From contig CAYSPJ010000015.1 of assembly GCA_964432875.1 (NCBI GenBank), forward strand, positions 1 to 61,189: a DNA stretch of 61,189 nt, given 5' to 3'. The number at the start of each line of letters is the position of its first letter. Positions within the stretch are counted from its first letter, which is position 1. The notes below the pieces were generated by a model. That model was given only the letters and a program-made list of their open reading frames with translations. It was not told where the DNA came from and made no database searches. Of this stretch, positions 18,554 through 27,385 are shown piece after piece. The position numbers and the translations under genes are program-made. This stretch comes from JACJYE01 sp964432875 (GTDB taxonomy: Bacteria > Bacteroidota > Bacteroidia > Chitinophagales > Saprospiraceae).

Positions 18554-20554
18554 TCAATTCGCCTTACCGTAGCGCTCACCGTCCCGATACTCCACGATAT
18601 AGGCGCCAGAATAGCCTTTGCTACGCACCTGTTGCATCACCGAGCGAGCTTGCTCGATCGTGAAGTAATCAGCCAGGAGCACCCGGGTCAGGTTGCGCGA
18701 GAGGATGCGCTCTGCATCCAGGCGGCCCAGGTTGGACACATTATCAAAGCGCTCGGGAATATAAGAGCCGACGGCAGCTAGCTGCACCTTGTAATAAGTG
18801 CCGTTTAGGCGCGGCGCGGCAGTTTCGTACTCCGCATTATCCCGCGGGTCGCGCGGGCGGGTAATGTAGAGGGCACCAGTCGTGGCGGCCGGGGGCGTAG
18901 GCTGGGTTGTCGGCTGGCCAGGCTGTGTTGCAGGCGGCATTGTCGGCTGCGTTGTTGACGGTGGTGGCGCTACCGGAACAGCAGGGCCTTCTGCCTCCAG
19001 GAAGATAGGCTGGCCATAGGTAAAAGTATTGGGGTCATCTGCCGCAAAGCGGTAGGTGCCAGGTTTGAAGCCCAAAGCAGATACTTCGACCCGGAAGCGC
19101 CGGTTGGGCATAATCTCAAATGTATAACTCCCTTCGTTGAAATTGCGGCTGATCAATTGCGTCTCCCGGCCATCATCAGCGGCTTGGTACAAGGCCACCG
19201 TGATATTGTTGATAGGCTCTCCCGACTGACGGTCATAGACGTTTCCTTTGACCATGATACGGCGGCCACCAACGGCAAACTCAAAAATATCTCCATGGGT
19301 AGTCGCCGTTTTTTGAGAGGCAAACACCCGGTTAGAGACCATAAAGCCCCCGGTACGCGAAGGGGAAAGAATGTAGAAATAGTCGTCGGCGCTGGAGTTG
19401 ATCGGCATACCCATGTTTTCTGGCTGCGCCCAGCTCATCTCATCGCCAATAGAGCGGAAGACGTCAAAGCCTCCCATGGAAACATGCCCATTGGAAGCAA
19501 AATACAGCACTTGGTCTTCTGAATTATAGAAAGGCGTGATTTCATCCCCCAGCGTATTAATGATGGGCCCGAGGTTGATGGGGAAGGTGAAGTCGAGGTC
19601 ATCCAGGCCTAAATCACGGGTAGCATACCAGATATCCATACCGCCACGGCCACCCTCGCGGCTGGAAGAGAAGTAAAGGATCTCCTGCCCGCGCTGGTGT
19701 ACGATTGAAGGGTGAGTAACGGTCGCGCCGCTCAGGTTGATGTATTCTGGCAGGCGCTCCGGCTGGGACCACACGGCACCGATACGCTTGGTCATAAACA
19801 TTTCGCAGCGGGTTTTCACATCATTCCAGGGCTCTTTGGTATTGCTGCAGACCGTAAAATAGAACCGGCTGCCATCAGGCGCCATTGCGCCATTGCCAAA
19901 GTGGCCGGACTGGATAACCGGGAAATTGCGCGGCGGCTCGGCGCTGCCCCACTGCGCCCCTTCGCGGCGCGAGCTGTAAATCCGGGCGCGGTCGCCTCGG
20001 GTAGAGGAGTAATACAACTCGTTGTCGGAAATGGGGAAGGGGGCAAATTCATCCTTATCAGAGTTGACGCCATCACCTGGCAAGAGGATTTCGATATCAC
20101 GGTTGGCGCTCGCGGGAGCTACCAGCCCAAGGCGGCATCCGAGCACCTCCACCCGGATGATGTCTTTGAGGATATCCTTGCCATCGCCAGTATATTTATC
20201 GGCAAAAGCTTCAAATTCCTGGATAGCCCGATCGTACTGGCCATCCTGTTTGAGGCTGCGGGCAAACTTCAGCCCTACCAGTGGGAATTTGTCGTTCATA
20301 TCCTTGATGGGGCGGTAAGCTTCTACGGCCTTGCGGTAGTCGCGCAGCACGAAATAAATTTCGCCCGCCTGAAAGATGAGTTCATCACGGCGTTTTTTGC
20401 GGTAAGCCTGTTCGTATTTATCGGCTGATTCGGATAAGTTGCCTGCCGTATAAGCCTGTTCAGCTTCCTTTTTCAGCTTGCGCCAGCTTTGGGCTTCGCT
20501 TACTGTAGCAGCGCTGATGAGCAGCACCAGCAGGAGCATTAGTTTCCTTTTCAT
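18554..20554 (-). CDS. PorE-like TPR / PD40 propeller / CRD protein with C-terminal SPOR-like domain
   Basis: 666 residues with a Sec signal peptide (MKRKLMLLLVLLISAATVSEAQ). Domains in order: TPR-like helices (~25-150); a WD40/PD40-like beta-propeller (~160-440, motifs such as DKDEFAPFPISDNELYYSS and GRGGMDIWYA); a carboxypeptidase-regulatory-like Ig domain (~445-520, GNVYDRQSGEPINNITVAL); a Pro/Thr/Gln-rich linker; and a SPOR-like module (~585-660, YYKVQLAAVGSY ... AYIVEYRDGE). PorE of the type IX secretion machinery has the same first three domains but ends in an OmpA peptidoglycan-binding domain. Here SPOR could take over peptidoglycan anchoring (inference). It is the last gene of the bamD-to-here minus-strand cluster, 19 bp after purN. 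Confidence 0.8.
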   Translation of the reverse strand: MKRKLMLLLVLLISAATVSEAQSWRKLKKEAEQAYTAGNLSESADKYEQAYRKKRRDELIFQAGEIYFVLRDYRKAVEAYRPIKDMNDKFPLVGLKFARSLKQDGQYDRAIQEFEAFADKYTGDGKDILKDIIRVEVLGCRLGLVAPASANRDIEILLPGDGVNSDKDEFAPFPISDNELYYSSTRGDRARIYSSRREGAQWGSAEPPRNFPVIQSGHFGNGAMAPDGSRFYFTVCSNTKEPWNDVKTRCEMFMTKRIGAVWSQPERLPEYINLSGATVTHPSIVHQRGQEILYFSSSREGGRGGMDIWYATRDLGLDDLDFTFPINLGPIINTLGDEITPFYNSEDQVLYFASNGHVSMGGFDVFRSIGDEMSWAQPENMGMPINSSADDYFYILSPSRTGGFMVSNRVFASQKTATTHGDIFEFAVGGRRIMVKGNVYDRQSGEPINNITVALYQAADDGRETQLISRNFNEGSYTFEIMPNRRFRVEVSALGFKPGTYRFAADDPNTFTYGQPIFLEAEGPAVPVAPPPSTTQPTMPPATQPGQPTTQPTPPAATTGALYITRPRDPRDNAEYETAAPRLNGTYYKVQLAAVGSYIPERFDNVSNLGRLDAERILSRNLTRVLLADYFTIEQARSVMQQVRSKGYSGAYIVEYRDGERYGKAN

Positions 20555-20573
20555 GTTTGCAGTTTATGTTTTT

Positions 20574-21164
20574 TCAAATTAGTTTTTCATTTTGTGGCAG
20601 CGCCAGCAGCAATTCTTCCACTACCCGAGCAAAGTGCTGGTGTTCCAGTTGCTGTACCTTGCGGGCAATATCCTCGGGGCTATCCTCTGCCGCAACGGCG
20701 CAGCGCGCCTGGAAAATAATACTGCCCTCGTCATAACGCTCATCGACATAGTGGATGGTGATACCCGTCTGCCTTTCTCCGGCGGCTTTCACTGCCCGGT
20801 GCACGTTCATGCCATACATGCCCTTGCCGCCATACTGGGGCAAAAGCGCCGGATGGATATTGACCATGCGGCCGACATAAGCCTTGACCAGATAATCTGG
20901 CACCAGCCACATAAACCCCGCCAGCACAATAAAGCTGATGCCGCGAGCCTTTAAGGCTTCGAGCAAGCTTTCGGCCTCGTAAAAATCCGCCCGCCGGAGC
21001 ACCAGTTTTTCGATACCCTTTGTATCGGCCAGAGCCAATACCGGAGCATCCGCTTTATTAGAAACGAGCAGGCTGACCCGAATATTCGGATTGCCCTCGA
21101 AATATTCAATAATCTTGGCGGCATTACTGCCGGTGCCTGAAGCAAATATAGCAATATTGAACAT
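20574..21164 (-). CDS. purN: Phosphoribosylglycinamide formyltransferase PurN
   Basis: 196 residues. FASGTGSNAAKII is the N-terminal GAR-binding loop, FIVLAGFMWLV the core strand, and NIHPALLP holds the catalytic Asn and His. A downstream ITIHYVDERYDEGSII includes the catalytic Asp. The enzyme transfers a formyl group from 10-formyl-THF to GAR in purine synthesis and is cytosolic. It is 12 bp after the hypothetical secreted protein and 19 bp before the PorE-like gene, so it is probably translated from the same message. Confidence 0.95.
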   Translation of the reverse strand: MFNIAIFASGTGSNAAKIIEYFEGNPNIRVSLLVSNKADAPVLALADTKGIEKLVLRRADFYEAESLLEALKARGISFIVLAGFMWLVPDYLVKAYVGRMVNIHPALLPQYGGKGMYGMNVHRAVKAAGERQTGITIHYVDERYDEGSIIFQARCAVAAEDSPEDIARKVQQLEHQHFARVVEELLLALPQNEKLI

Positions 21165-21176
21165 CAGCTTGTTTAG

Positions 21177-22754
21177 TTATTCAAACTGCAGGCCGCCGAA
21201 GCGGTAATTGCGCCCTCGTTCTCCATAGACCATCATCAGGCGGCTGCCGACCTGTTTACAGATGCGGGGCCGGGTGATGGTATTCGCATCCCGGTTGCGG
21301 AAAAGCGAATGGATGCGCATCTGCCCGTCCCGGTGTAATTCGGCCAGGGCGATGACGGAATTTTGCCCATTGAAATTGTGAAGGCGGCTGCTGCCGACAC
21401 TACCCTCGAAGTTGCGGCTGTTATCATTGAAAACGAAGTAGAGCCGATCGCGCACGATGGCCATCGCATAGGAGGAATAGTACCCGCCATCATTGTACGT
21501 CTCCTGCCGCTTGGGGATACGCGTAGCCCATTCGATGGAGCCATCAGGCCGGATGTTGACCACGATGATGTCGTTGTAGTTGTAAAAATAATCAAAACGC
21601 ATCGTGCCATCCCAGTTGCGGAAGACCCTTTCAAAGACAAAGAACTGCTCGGCTACAAGCAAGGCACCACCATCGCTGCGCAAGACCAGCTCGTCCAGAG
21701 AAAACTGATAGAGCTCTGGCTGCCGGCGCGTGTCGCCCGATTGCTCAGCGCGCTCGGCGCGCCGCACTTCCCCATCGGTCATAAATTCGGTGCGGAATTC
21801 AAAATCGAATTCTTTCAGGTTGAGGTCTTGCACCTCTTTGGTAAAGGGGTCGATGCGGAAGAAACAAGTCCCTTTGATACTATACGCACCTTTTTCAGAG
21901 TAGAAGCCCGCAAAGACGAGCTTGCCATCATCAGCGATGCGGAAAGTCAAGTCGGTAAGGAATTTATTGCCCACCGTCAGGCGGTATTCCTGGGCATCGG
22001 CGCCATCGCCCGTATAGGCCAGGATGACGTACTGGTAATTGGGGCTGCCACGGCGGCGCTCGCGGACGCCATCGGCATAAAGTACCCCCATGAGGTAAAC
22101 GTTGCCCCGGTTGTCAACCCGGTAATCTTCAACGCCAAAGAGCTGGCTGGAATAAGGCAGCGTGATATCTCGCTGCCATAGCTGCTGCAGCTGTTGGTCA
22201 AACACCTGCAAAGCAAAGCGCTCGGGCTCTCGCTTGATGCTGGGCAGTTGGTTATAGAGCAGTACTTTAGAGCTATCGCGCGACAATACCAATTTAAAAG
22301 CCCCCCCCTGCTCCTTATTGCGGGCATCGATTTCGCCAATTTTCACGAGTTCCCGTGAAGGCTGGAGGCGGCGGTTGAGCTTCTGGTAAAAAAGGTAATT
22401 CTTTTTCTGGGCTGCGTTGTTGAAACTGGTGAAGAGATAGAGCTCGCCACCAATTTTCATCACATCTTCAAAATCACGCCGTTTGCCTTTGTACTTCATA
22501 TCCAGTTTTTCCGAACGGCGCAGCTTCATATTGCTGTCGTAGTATTCAACGTAGGCTTCGTCATGCCCCAAGCCCCCTTCTTTTTGCCGTAAGGCGTGAA
22601 AGCCCTCTGCATTGGCCTCAATGATTTTAGTAATGGCAGTGCCCGCTGGTTTTTTCAGCTCTTCGCCCCAGCTGAGCAGGCCCGGGGCACCAGCAGGCTG
22701 TGCGCTGCCCAAAAGCGGCATAAAAAAAGCCAGCAATAAGATATATCGGCTCAT
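21177..22754 (-). CDS. Secreted protein of unknown function, beta-strand rich
   Basis: The start is placed at 22754 because MSRYILLLAFFMPLLGSAQP forms a signal peptide; the frame is open for 23 more codons upstream. The 525-residue product is mostly short beta strands with repeated patterns such as GNVYLMGVLY and GKLVFAGFY, reminiscent of a beta-propeller. No catalytic motif and no T9SS C-terminal signal are visible (it ends NYRFGGLQFE). It lies between DUF4835 and purN in the minus-strand cluster. I do not recognise the family. Confidence 0.75.
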   Translation of the reverse strand: MSRYILLLAFFMPLLGSAQPAGAPGLLSWGEELKKPAGTAITKIIEANAEGFHALRQKEGGLGHDEAYVEYYDSNMKLRRSEKLDMKYKGKRRDFEDVMKIGGELYLFTSFNNAAQKKNYLFYQKLNRRLQPSRELVKIGEIDARNKEQGGAFKLVLSRDSSKVLLYNQLPSIKREPERFALQVFDQQLQQLWQRDITLPYSSQLFGVEDYRVDNRGNVYLMGVLYADGVRERRRGSPNYQYVILAYTGDGADAQEYRLTVGNKFLTDLTFRIADDGKLVFAGFYSEKGAYSIKGTCFFRIDPFTKEVQDLNLKEFDFEFRTEFMTDGEVRRAERAEQSGDTRRQPELYQFSLDELVLRSDGGALLVAEQFFVFERVFRNWDGTMRFDYFYNYNDIIVVNIRPDGSIEWATRIPKRQETYNDGGYYSSYAMAIVRDRLYFVFNDNSRNFEGSVGSSRLHNFNGQNSVIALAELHRDGQMRIHSLFRNRDANTITRPRICKQVGSRLMMVYGERGRNYRFGGLQFE

Positions 22755-22850
22755 CTCTCTGTAATTTGAGGATAAAGGTAAGAAAATGTGCCCGAGCAGC
22801 TTTGAAAAAGGAGGGGAAAACACCAGCCTGAGTCGATAAAAGCCAGCACT

Positions 22851-23750
22851 TTACTTAATAGAACGATAATTTGACGCATTCGAAGGGTCGATCCTGGTCA
22901 TGATCTGGATGACGGTATTCTGTTCCTGCGGCGTACCGCGTTTGAATATCTCCAGTATCTCATTGGATTTCGTATCGGAGAACATCTGCACGATCATCGT
23001 ATTGGGATAAACCTGGGCTACATTGCGCACCTGCTCCAGCGCATCCACGATGACGGCGCGGGCCAGGGCCACATCGCTGGCAGATTTATCCAAGCCGTGG
23101 CGATGGTAGTCGTACCAAGCCTGCCGCAGGGGGCGTACCCGGGGCGAGAGGATATTCTCCATGAGCCAGAAGCGGTTGCGGTTGCCGTCTAGCGAGCGCC
23201 AGCCAGGATTGGCGGCTGCCGCTCCTTGCGGTACGGTATTGACGATGTCTTGAGCGATTTGAAAGAAAGGCTCCCCGCCAAAGGCAGAAAAAGAATCATA
23301 ATCGAGCCCCAGGATGACGTAAGCGTAAAAGCCCAGCACGCTGCTGAGGTTGTCGTTGAAGACGTTGCGGCTGAAAATGAGCGGCTGGAATTGCTCGTAG
23401 GTAAAGGTGACACCTTTATCTATGTAGTTGATCAGCGCCGTAGAGTAGTCGGAGCCAAACACCGGGCGGGCTGCCTGTACGGCGATATCGGCCTTGAAGC
23501 TGGTCGGAGATAATTCTTCCTGTATCGTGATGAGGACGTTGGCATTGATTTTCTCATTGTTCTCGAAGTAATCCTCCGTCCATTTCGAGTTGTTGAGGAA
23601 TTCTGAAACCGTGGATTCCAGGGTTTGAAAAACGCGGGGGTCAGCTGTTTGCAACTTAAGCGTGTTGACCCGTACGGTAAAGTTAAACTCTTGTGCGCCA
23701 AGCAAGCTGGCCAAGGCCAGTAGCCCAACGCTAAATATCATCTTCTTCAT
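22851..23750 (-). CDS. DUF4835 family protein (PorD-type, T9SS-associated)
   Basis: 299 residues with a signal peptide (MKKMIFSVGLLALASLLGAQ). The beginning EFNFTVRVNTLKLQTADPRVFQTLE, NYIDKGVTFTYEQFQPL, FYAYVILGLDYDSFSAFGG and the end LEIFKRGTPQEQNTVIQIM are hallmarks of DUF4835, which in Bacteroidota conservedly follows coaBC. From memory the family is annotated as T9SS protein PorD; its biochemical role is not known to me. It starts 10 bp after coaBC ends, so the two are translationally close. Confidence 0.9.
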   Translation of the reverse strand: MKKMIFSVGLLALASLLGAQEFNFTVRVNTLKLQTADPRVFQTLESTVSEFLNNSKWTEDYFENNEKINANVLITIQEELSPTSFKADIAVQAARPVFGSDYSTALINYIDKGVTFTYEQFQPLIFSRNVFNDNLSSVLGFYAYVILGLDYDSFSAFGGEPFFQIAQDIVNTVPQGAAAANPGWRSLDGNRNRFWLMENILSPRVRPLRQAWYDYHRHGLDKSASDVALARAVIVDALEQVRNVAQVYPNTMIVQMFSDTKSNEILEIFKRGTPQEQNTVIQIMTRIDPSNASNYRSIK

Positions 23751-23760
23751 AGCTCAGCTA

Positions 23761-24969
23761 TCAGTTTGTGTCGGAAAAAAGCATTTCTACCTCATCGAGG
23801 ATATCCTCCGCCGCAGCGGCCTTTGATTTTAACTCAAATTTACGGATCTTATTGTTTTTGTGCAGTATGCTTATCTTGTTGGTATCATAATGAAAACCAG
23901 CTTGGGCATCCTGTAAGGAGTTGAGCACGATACAATCAAAATTTTTCTTTTCCAGCTTGGCACGGGCGTTGGCTTCCTCATCCTGAGTCTCCAGGGCAAA
24001 ACCCACCAGCAACTGCCCGGGCTTTTTGGCCTGGCCCAGGGTAGCCGCAATATCGGGGTTTTCAAGCAGCTCCAAGGAAAGAGCCTGGCCCTGTTTTTTT
24101 ATTTTATGCGCGCTGGCCTGGCGAGGCCGATAATCCGACACGGCCGCCGCCAGGATAGCAATATCGGCAGCAGGGAAATGATCTACAGCGGCCCGCAGCA
24201 TTTCTTCCGCCGTCTGTACTGGCACCACCTTGATGCCGGCAGGCAGGGGAGGCAAATGGGAAGGGCCCAGGATTAAGGTCACCTCTGCCCCCCTTTCCGC
24301 AGCGGCCACCGCCAGGGCGGCACCCATTTTGCCGCTGGAGCGGTTGCCGATGAAGCGTACCGGGTCGATCGGCTCATAGGTAGGCCCCGCCGTGATGAGC
24401 ACCCGCCGGCCGGCCAGGCTTGAGGCCTTGGCCCAAAAGTCGTGCAGATAACGGGCAATGGACTCTGGCTCTGCCATGCGGCCAGGGCCAGACAGCCCAC
24501 TCGCCAATTCACCTTCCTCTACGGGGATGAGATGGTTGCCATAAGACTGTAGGCGGCGCACATTTTCTTGCGTAGCAGGGTGCGCCCACATATCTAGATC
24601 CATGGCCGGAGCAAAAAACACCGGGCAGCGGGCCGACAGATAAGCGGCTACGATAATATTATCACACATGCCGCTAGCCAGCTTGCTCAGCGTAGAGGCG
24701 GTCACCGGCGCAATGACCATGGCGTCGGCCCACAGGCCTATCTCTACGTGGTTGTTCCAACTGGCTTCCGAGCTTAAATCGGAGAAGACTGGCCGCCGGG
24801 ATAGGGTCGAGAGGGTGAGGGGCGTGATGAATGACTGTGCGGAGGCGGTCATCAGCACCTGTACTTCCGCGCCGGCCTTGATCAGCAGGCGCACCAGAAA
24901 AGCTGACTTGTAAGCCGCGATGCTTCCAGTAATGCCCAGCAGGATTTTTCTCCCCTTTAGGTTCATCAT
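23761..24969 (-). CDS. coaBC: Bifunctional phosphopantothenoylcysteine decarboxylase / phosphopantothenate-cysteine ligase
   Basis: 402 residues. The N-terminal CoaC flavoprotein half has KILLGITGSIAAYKS, the SWNNHVEIGLWAD catalytic-type His, APVTASTLSKLASGMCDN, and the flexible-flap and active-site segment around FFAPAMDLDMW. The C-terminal CoaB half begins near ITAGPTYEPIDPVRFIGN and SSGKMGAALA, the CTP-binding part. The enzyme makes 4'-phosphopantetheine for coenzyme A. The start could be either of two adjacent Met codons. A hairpin separates it from rpoZ upstream; DUF4835 follows by 10 bp. Confidence 0.96.
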   Translation of the reverse strand: MMNLKGRKILLGITGSIAAYKSAFLVRLLIKAGAEVQVLMTASAQSFITPLTLSTLSRRPVFSDLSSEASWNNHVEIGLWADAMVIAPVTASTLSKLASGMCDNIIVAAYLSARCPVFFAPAMDLDMWAHPATQENVRRLQSYGNHLIPVEEGELASGLSGPGRMAEPESIARYLHDFWAKASSLAGRRVLITAGPTYEPIDPVRFIGNRSSGKMGAALAVAAAERGAEVTLILGPSHLPPLPAGIKVVPVQTAEEMLRAAVDHFPAADIAILAAAVSDYRPRQASAHKIKKQGQALSLELLENPDIAATLGQAKKPGQLLVGFALETQDEEANARAKLEKKNFDCIVLNSLQDAQAGFHYDTNKISILHKNNKIRKFELKSKAAAAEDILDEVEMLFSDTN

Positions 24970-24992
24970 TTCAGCCCTGGTCTGTAAGATTG

Positions 24993-25037
24993 AAACACCC
25001 GGCGGAAAGGGGCTGATGCCCTTATCGCCGGGTGTTT
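24993..25037. terminator. Hairpin between rpoZ and coaBC
   Basis: AAACACCCGGCG (24993-25004) pairs exactly with CGCCGGGTGTTT (25026-25037), and the loop holds a smaller hairpin. Read on the minus strand it is followed only by TTTCAATCTT, so it may attenuate rather than fully stop transcription from bamD-rpoZ into coaBC. Confidence 0.45.
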
Positions 25038-25070
25038 GAGTTGTGGAAAATGCCGGGGGTGCGGCAGTTT

Positions 25071-25412
25071 TTACGCTTCTTTCTTCTTCTGCTCCTTAAA
25101 GCGGTAGTACACTTCATCGTTGATGAACTCATCCATAGCGATGAGCACCGGATTAGGCAGGCGCTCATAGAATTTGGAGATTTCAATCTGCTCCTTATTC
25201 TCGCTCACCTCCTCGATGGTATCAGAAGATACGGCAAATTCTTCCAGCTTGTTGTGCAGCTCGTGCTTGATGTCAACGGCCAGTTGCCTGGAGCGCCTGG
25301 TGATGACCGACAAGCTTTCGTAAATGTTGCCGGTTTTGGCAGCTAAACTGTGTACATCAATGGCGCGGACGTTTGGGTCCAGCCCCTGTACTTTAGTTTT
25401 GATATCTGACAT
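25071..25412 (-). CDS. rpoZ: RNA polymerase omega-like subunit (Rpb6-type)
   Basis: 113 residues from the ATG at 25412 (MSDIKTKVQGLDPNVRAIDV). A TTG two codons upstream is a less likely start. NIYESLSVITRRSRQLAVDIKHEL resembles the helix of omega/Rpb6 that clamps the beta' C-terminus, and the acidic middle and lysine-rich tail fit the divergent Bacteroidota omega. Conserved gene order with bamD upstream and coaBC downstream supports the call. It overlaps the end of bamD by 20 bp, indicating translational coupling. Confidence 0.8.
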   Translation of the reverse strand: MSDIKTKVQGLDPNVRAIDVHSLAAKTGNIYESLSVITRRSRQLAVDIKHELHNKLEEFAVSSDTIEEVSENKEQIEISKFYERLPNPVLIAMDEFINDEVYYRFKEQKKKEA

Positions 25413-26211
25413 GCTCAAATTTTTTTAAAGCCTCAATAGATTCGTTATAATAAGATTGTACTTCTTTTTGATAGGGGCTGTTGCCATAGCGCGCCAGAAA
25501 CTCCGAAGAGCGCTCGCGGGCCTCTTCATAACGCTCCTTTTGCTTTTCGACGAAGCTGTTCTTAGCCAACAAGTAAGCCGAACGCGCAATCATGTGCCGG
25601 ATCTGCTCGACGTTTTCGGTGTCGGGGAAATCCCTCAGCACGTTTTCAAACGTCTGGATAGCGGCTTGATACTCGCGCAAATCATAATACAACTGGGCGC
25701 TTTCATAAGCTTTGCGCTCCATTTTCTTACGCATTTCATCGATTAGCCGGTTGCACTCTTCCACCCGGCTGCTGTTGGGGAAGGTGTTGACAAACAACTG
25801 GAAACCCTCTATAGCGCTTTCCGTATAGCCTTGGTCCAGGCGGTGTACGGGCGATAGGCGGTAGTTAGAATAAGCAGCCATAAACTCCGCTTCTTCGCGC
25901 AAGCCGCTGGTCGCGTAGGTGTTGGTGAAGTTTTTGAAATAATAGGTAGCCAGGATATAATTCTCCAATTTATAGTAGGTATAGGCGTATTTGAAGTATA
26001 TCTCCTCTGCTTCCTGCCTCCCCCGGTAGTTGCTCACAATGAGCTCGAATAGGGTTTGAGCCTTTTGATACTCCTCCTGATCGTAGTATTCCAGGGCTTT
26101 GGCATGGATGCGGTCTATATCTCCACTGGCCCGGATTTTCTCAAATTCGTTCTTGCATGCGCTCAGCAGCAAGCTCATCACCATGGTTAAAATGAAAAGG
26201 CTTTTTTTCAT
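25393..26211 (-). CDS. bamD: Outer membrane assembly lipoprotein BamD
   Basis: 272 residues. The N-terminus MKKSLFILTMVMSLLLSACK is a lipoprotein signal with lipobox LSAC, anchoring the protein to the inner face of the outer membrane. Five TPR-like repeats follow (YYDQEEYQKAQTLFELIVSN, YFKNFTNTYATSGLREEA, GFQLFVNTFPNSSRVEECN, TFENVLRDFPDTENVEQI), as in BamD/YfiO. It works with BamA to fold outer-membrane barrels. It is the first gene of the minus-strand cluster and overlaps rpoZ by 20 bp. Its promoter appears to sit only a few bases upstream. Confidence 0.93.
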   Translation of the reverse strand: MKKSLFILTMVMSLLLSACKNEFEKIRASGDIDRIHAKALEYYDQEEYQKAQTLFELIVSNYRGRQEAEEIYFKYAYTYYKLENYILATYYFKNFTNTYATSGLREEAEFMAAYSNYRLSPVHRLDQGYTESAIEGFQLFVNTFPNSSRVEECNRLIDEMRKKMERKAYESAQLYYDLREYQAAIQTFENVLRDFPDTENVEQIRHMIARSAYLLAKNSFVEKQKERYEEARERSSEFLARYGNSPYQKEVQSYYNESIEALKKFEHVRYQN

Positions 26212-26218
26212 AAGGCTG

Positions 26219-26248
26219 CAAAATTACAGTATTTCTGCTAATAACGCA
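26219..26248 (-). promoter_or_regulatory. Promoter of bamD, nearly leaderless
   Basis: On the minus strand TTG (26248-26246), a 19-bp spacer and TAATTTTG (26226-26219) fit TTG-N19-TAnnTTTG. The -7 box ends only 7 bases before the bamD ATG at 26211, so the transcript would have almost no leader. An alternative TATTTTTG lies at 26302-26295 without a good upstream TTG. Confidence 0.6.
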
Positions 26249-26393
26249 ATAGTTAAGGCAAGTTGTGCAGTTTTTTTCTCTAAACTTGTGCCAGCAAAAA
26301 TAACCTGGCCTGCCTAAAAGAGGCGCACTGGAGCGTAAAGGTTGGCAGGGCGTTTTATATTTTGCCTTATCTTAGCAGCAAATTAAGTCGCTT

Positions 26394-27374
26394 ATGCCCG
26401 ATTCGCCGGCATCTTATGGGAAAGGTGATGCCTCCAAGATTAAACGCCTGGAGCAGTTCCGCATTTATTACAACCATACCATCCACCCCGAGCTATTGCG
26501 CATGGAGCGCCGTCGGCTGCGCCTGCTATGGCTCCTGTTGATATCCAGCATCATCCTTTTGGGGGTGATGCTGCTGGAGTTTTATTTAGACATCCTTGCG
26601 CTCACCCTTTTCCTTGCCATCCCCATCGGCGCTTACTTCTTCTACCTTTTGTACCGCATACAGGAGTTCCGACAGGCTTTTAAGCCCAATGTGATGAATC
26701 TCGTCCTGGATTTTATTGACGACGGCATGAACTTCGACCCTAGCCATCCGCTGGAGTACCACCCCAAGCGCAAAATCGACAAAGCGCGCTTCCTGAAAAG
26801 CGAAATCTTTGCTACTCAAGCGCCTTATTACGAGGGCGAAGATTTCATCAACGGCCGTATCGGAGAAATGAATTTTGAGCTCTGTGAGCTGACGGTCAAG
26901 GAATTCTCTCCGGTGCGCAACCGCCTCAACGACGTGTTCTCCGGCGTTTTCCTGCACGCTACTTTCCCGGAAGAAACCCGGGGCCGCATCATTATCTGGC
27001 CGCGCCGTTTCCGGCAGCACCTCATCCGCTCCATTAAAAAATTCACTTGGGAAGGTGGGGCCAACGTGGACCACGAAGTAAATAATGAGGCTTTCCGCGA
27101 AGCTTTCCTAACCTATGCCACCGAAGATACCCACGTGGAAGGGACCCTCTCTGGCCCCATGCAAGATGCGATCGTGAGCTACCGCCAACAAACCGGGAAG
27201 GAAATCTACATGTCTTTCATCAACAAGGAAATCTACGCCGCCGTCACCGAGGAAAAGGACATCCTCGAACCCTACCTCTTCCGCTCCAACCTCAGCTTTG
27301 AGCTCATCCGCGAATTCTTTGAGGATATCAACCTGCTATTGCGCATCGCGGAGGATTTTGACCAGACGCATTGA
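26394..27374 (+). CDS. DUF3137 domain membrane protein
   Basis: 326 residues. A short N-terminal helix (FRIYYNHTIHPELLRMERRR) precedes two adjacent transmembrane segments (~45-65 and ~68-88, LLWLLLISSIILLGVMLLEF and ILALTLFLAIPIGAYFFYLL). The soluble part then has FLKSEIFATQAPYYEGEDFINGRIG and FSGVFLHATFPEETRGRIIIWP, which are DUF3137 hallmarks, and a C-terminal YMSFINKEIYAAV segment. The function of the family is unknown. The gene is divergent from bamD with a 182-bp spacer and ends 11 bp from the convergent universal stress gene. Confidence 0.85.
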   Translation: MPDSPASYGKGDASKIKRLEQFRIYYNHTIHPELLRMERRRLRLLWLLLISSIILLGVMLLEFYLDILALTLFLAIPIGAYFFYLLYRIQEFRQAFKPNVMNLVLDFIDDGMNFDPSHPLEYHPKRKIDKARFLKSEIFATQAPYYEGEDFINGRIGEMNFELCELTVKEFSPVRNRLNDVFSGVFLHATFPEETRGRIIIWPRRFRQHLIRSIKKFTWEGGANVDHEVNNEAFREAFLTYATEDTHVEGTLSGPMQDAIVSYRQQTGKEIYMSFINKEIYAAVTEEKDILEPYLFRSNLSFELIREFFEDINLLLRIAEDFDQTH

Positions 27375-27385
27375 GGCGCTCGCCC

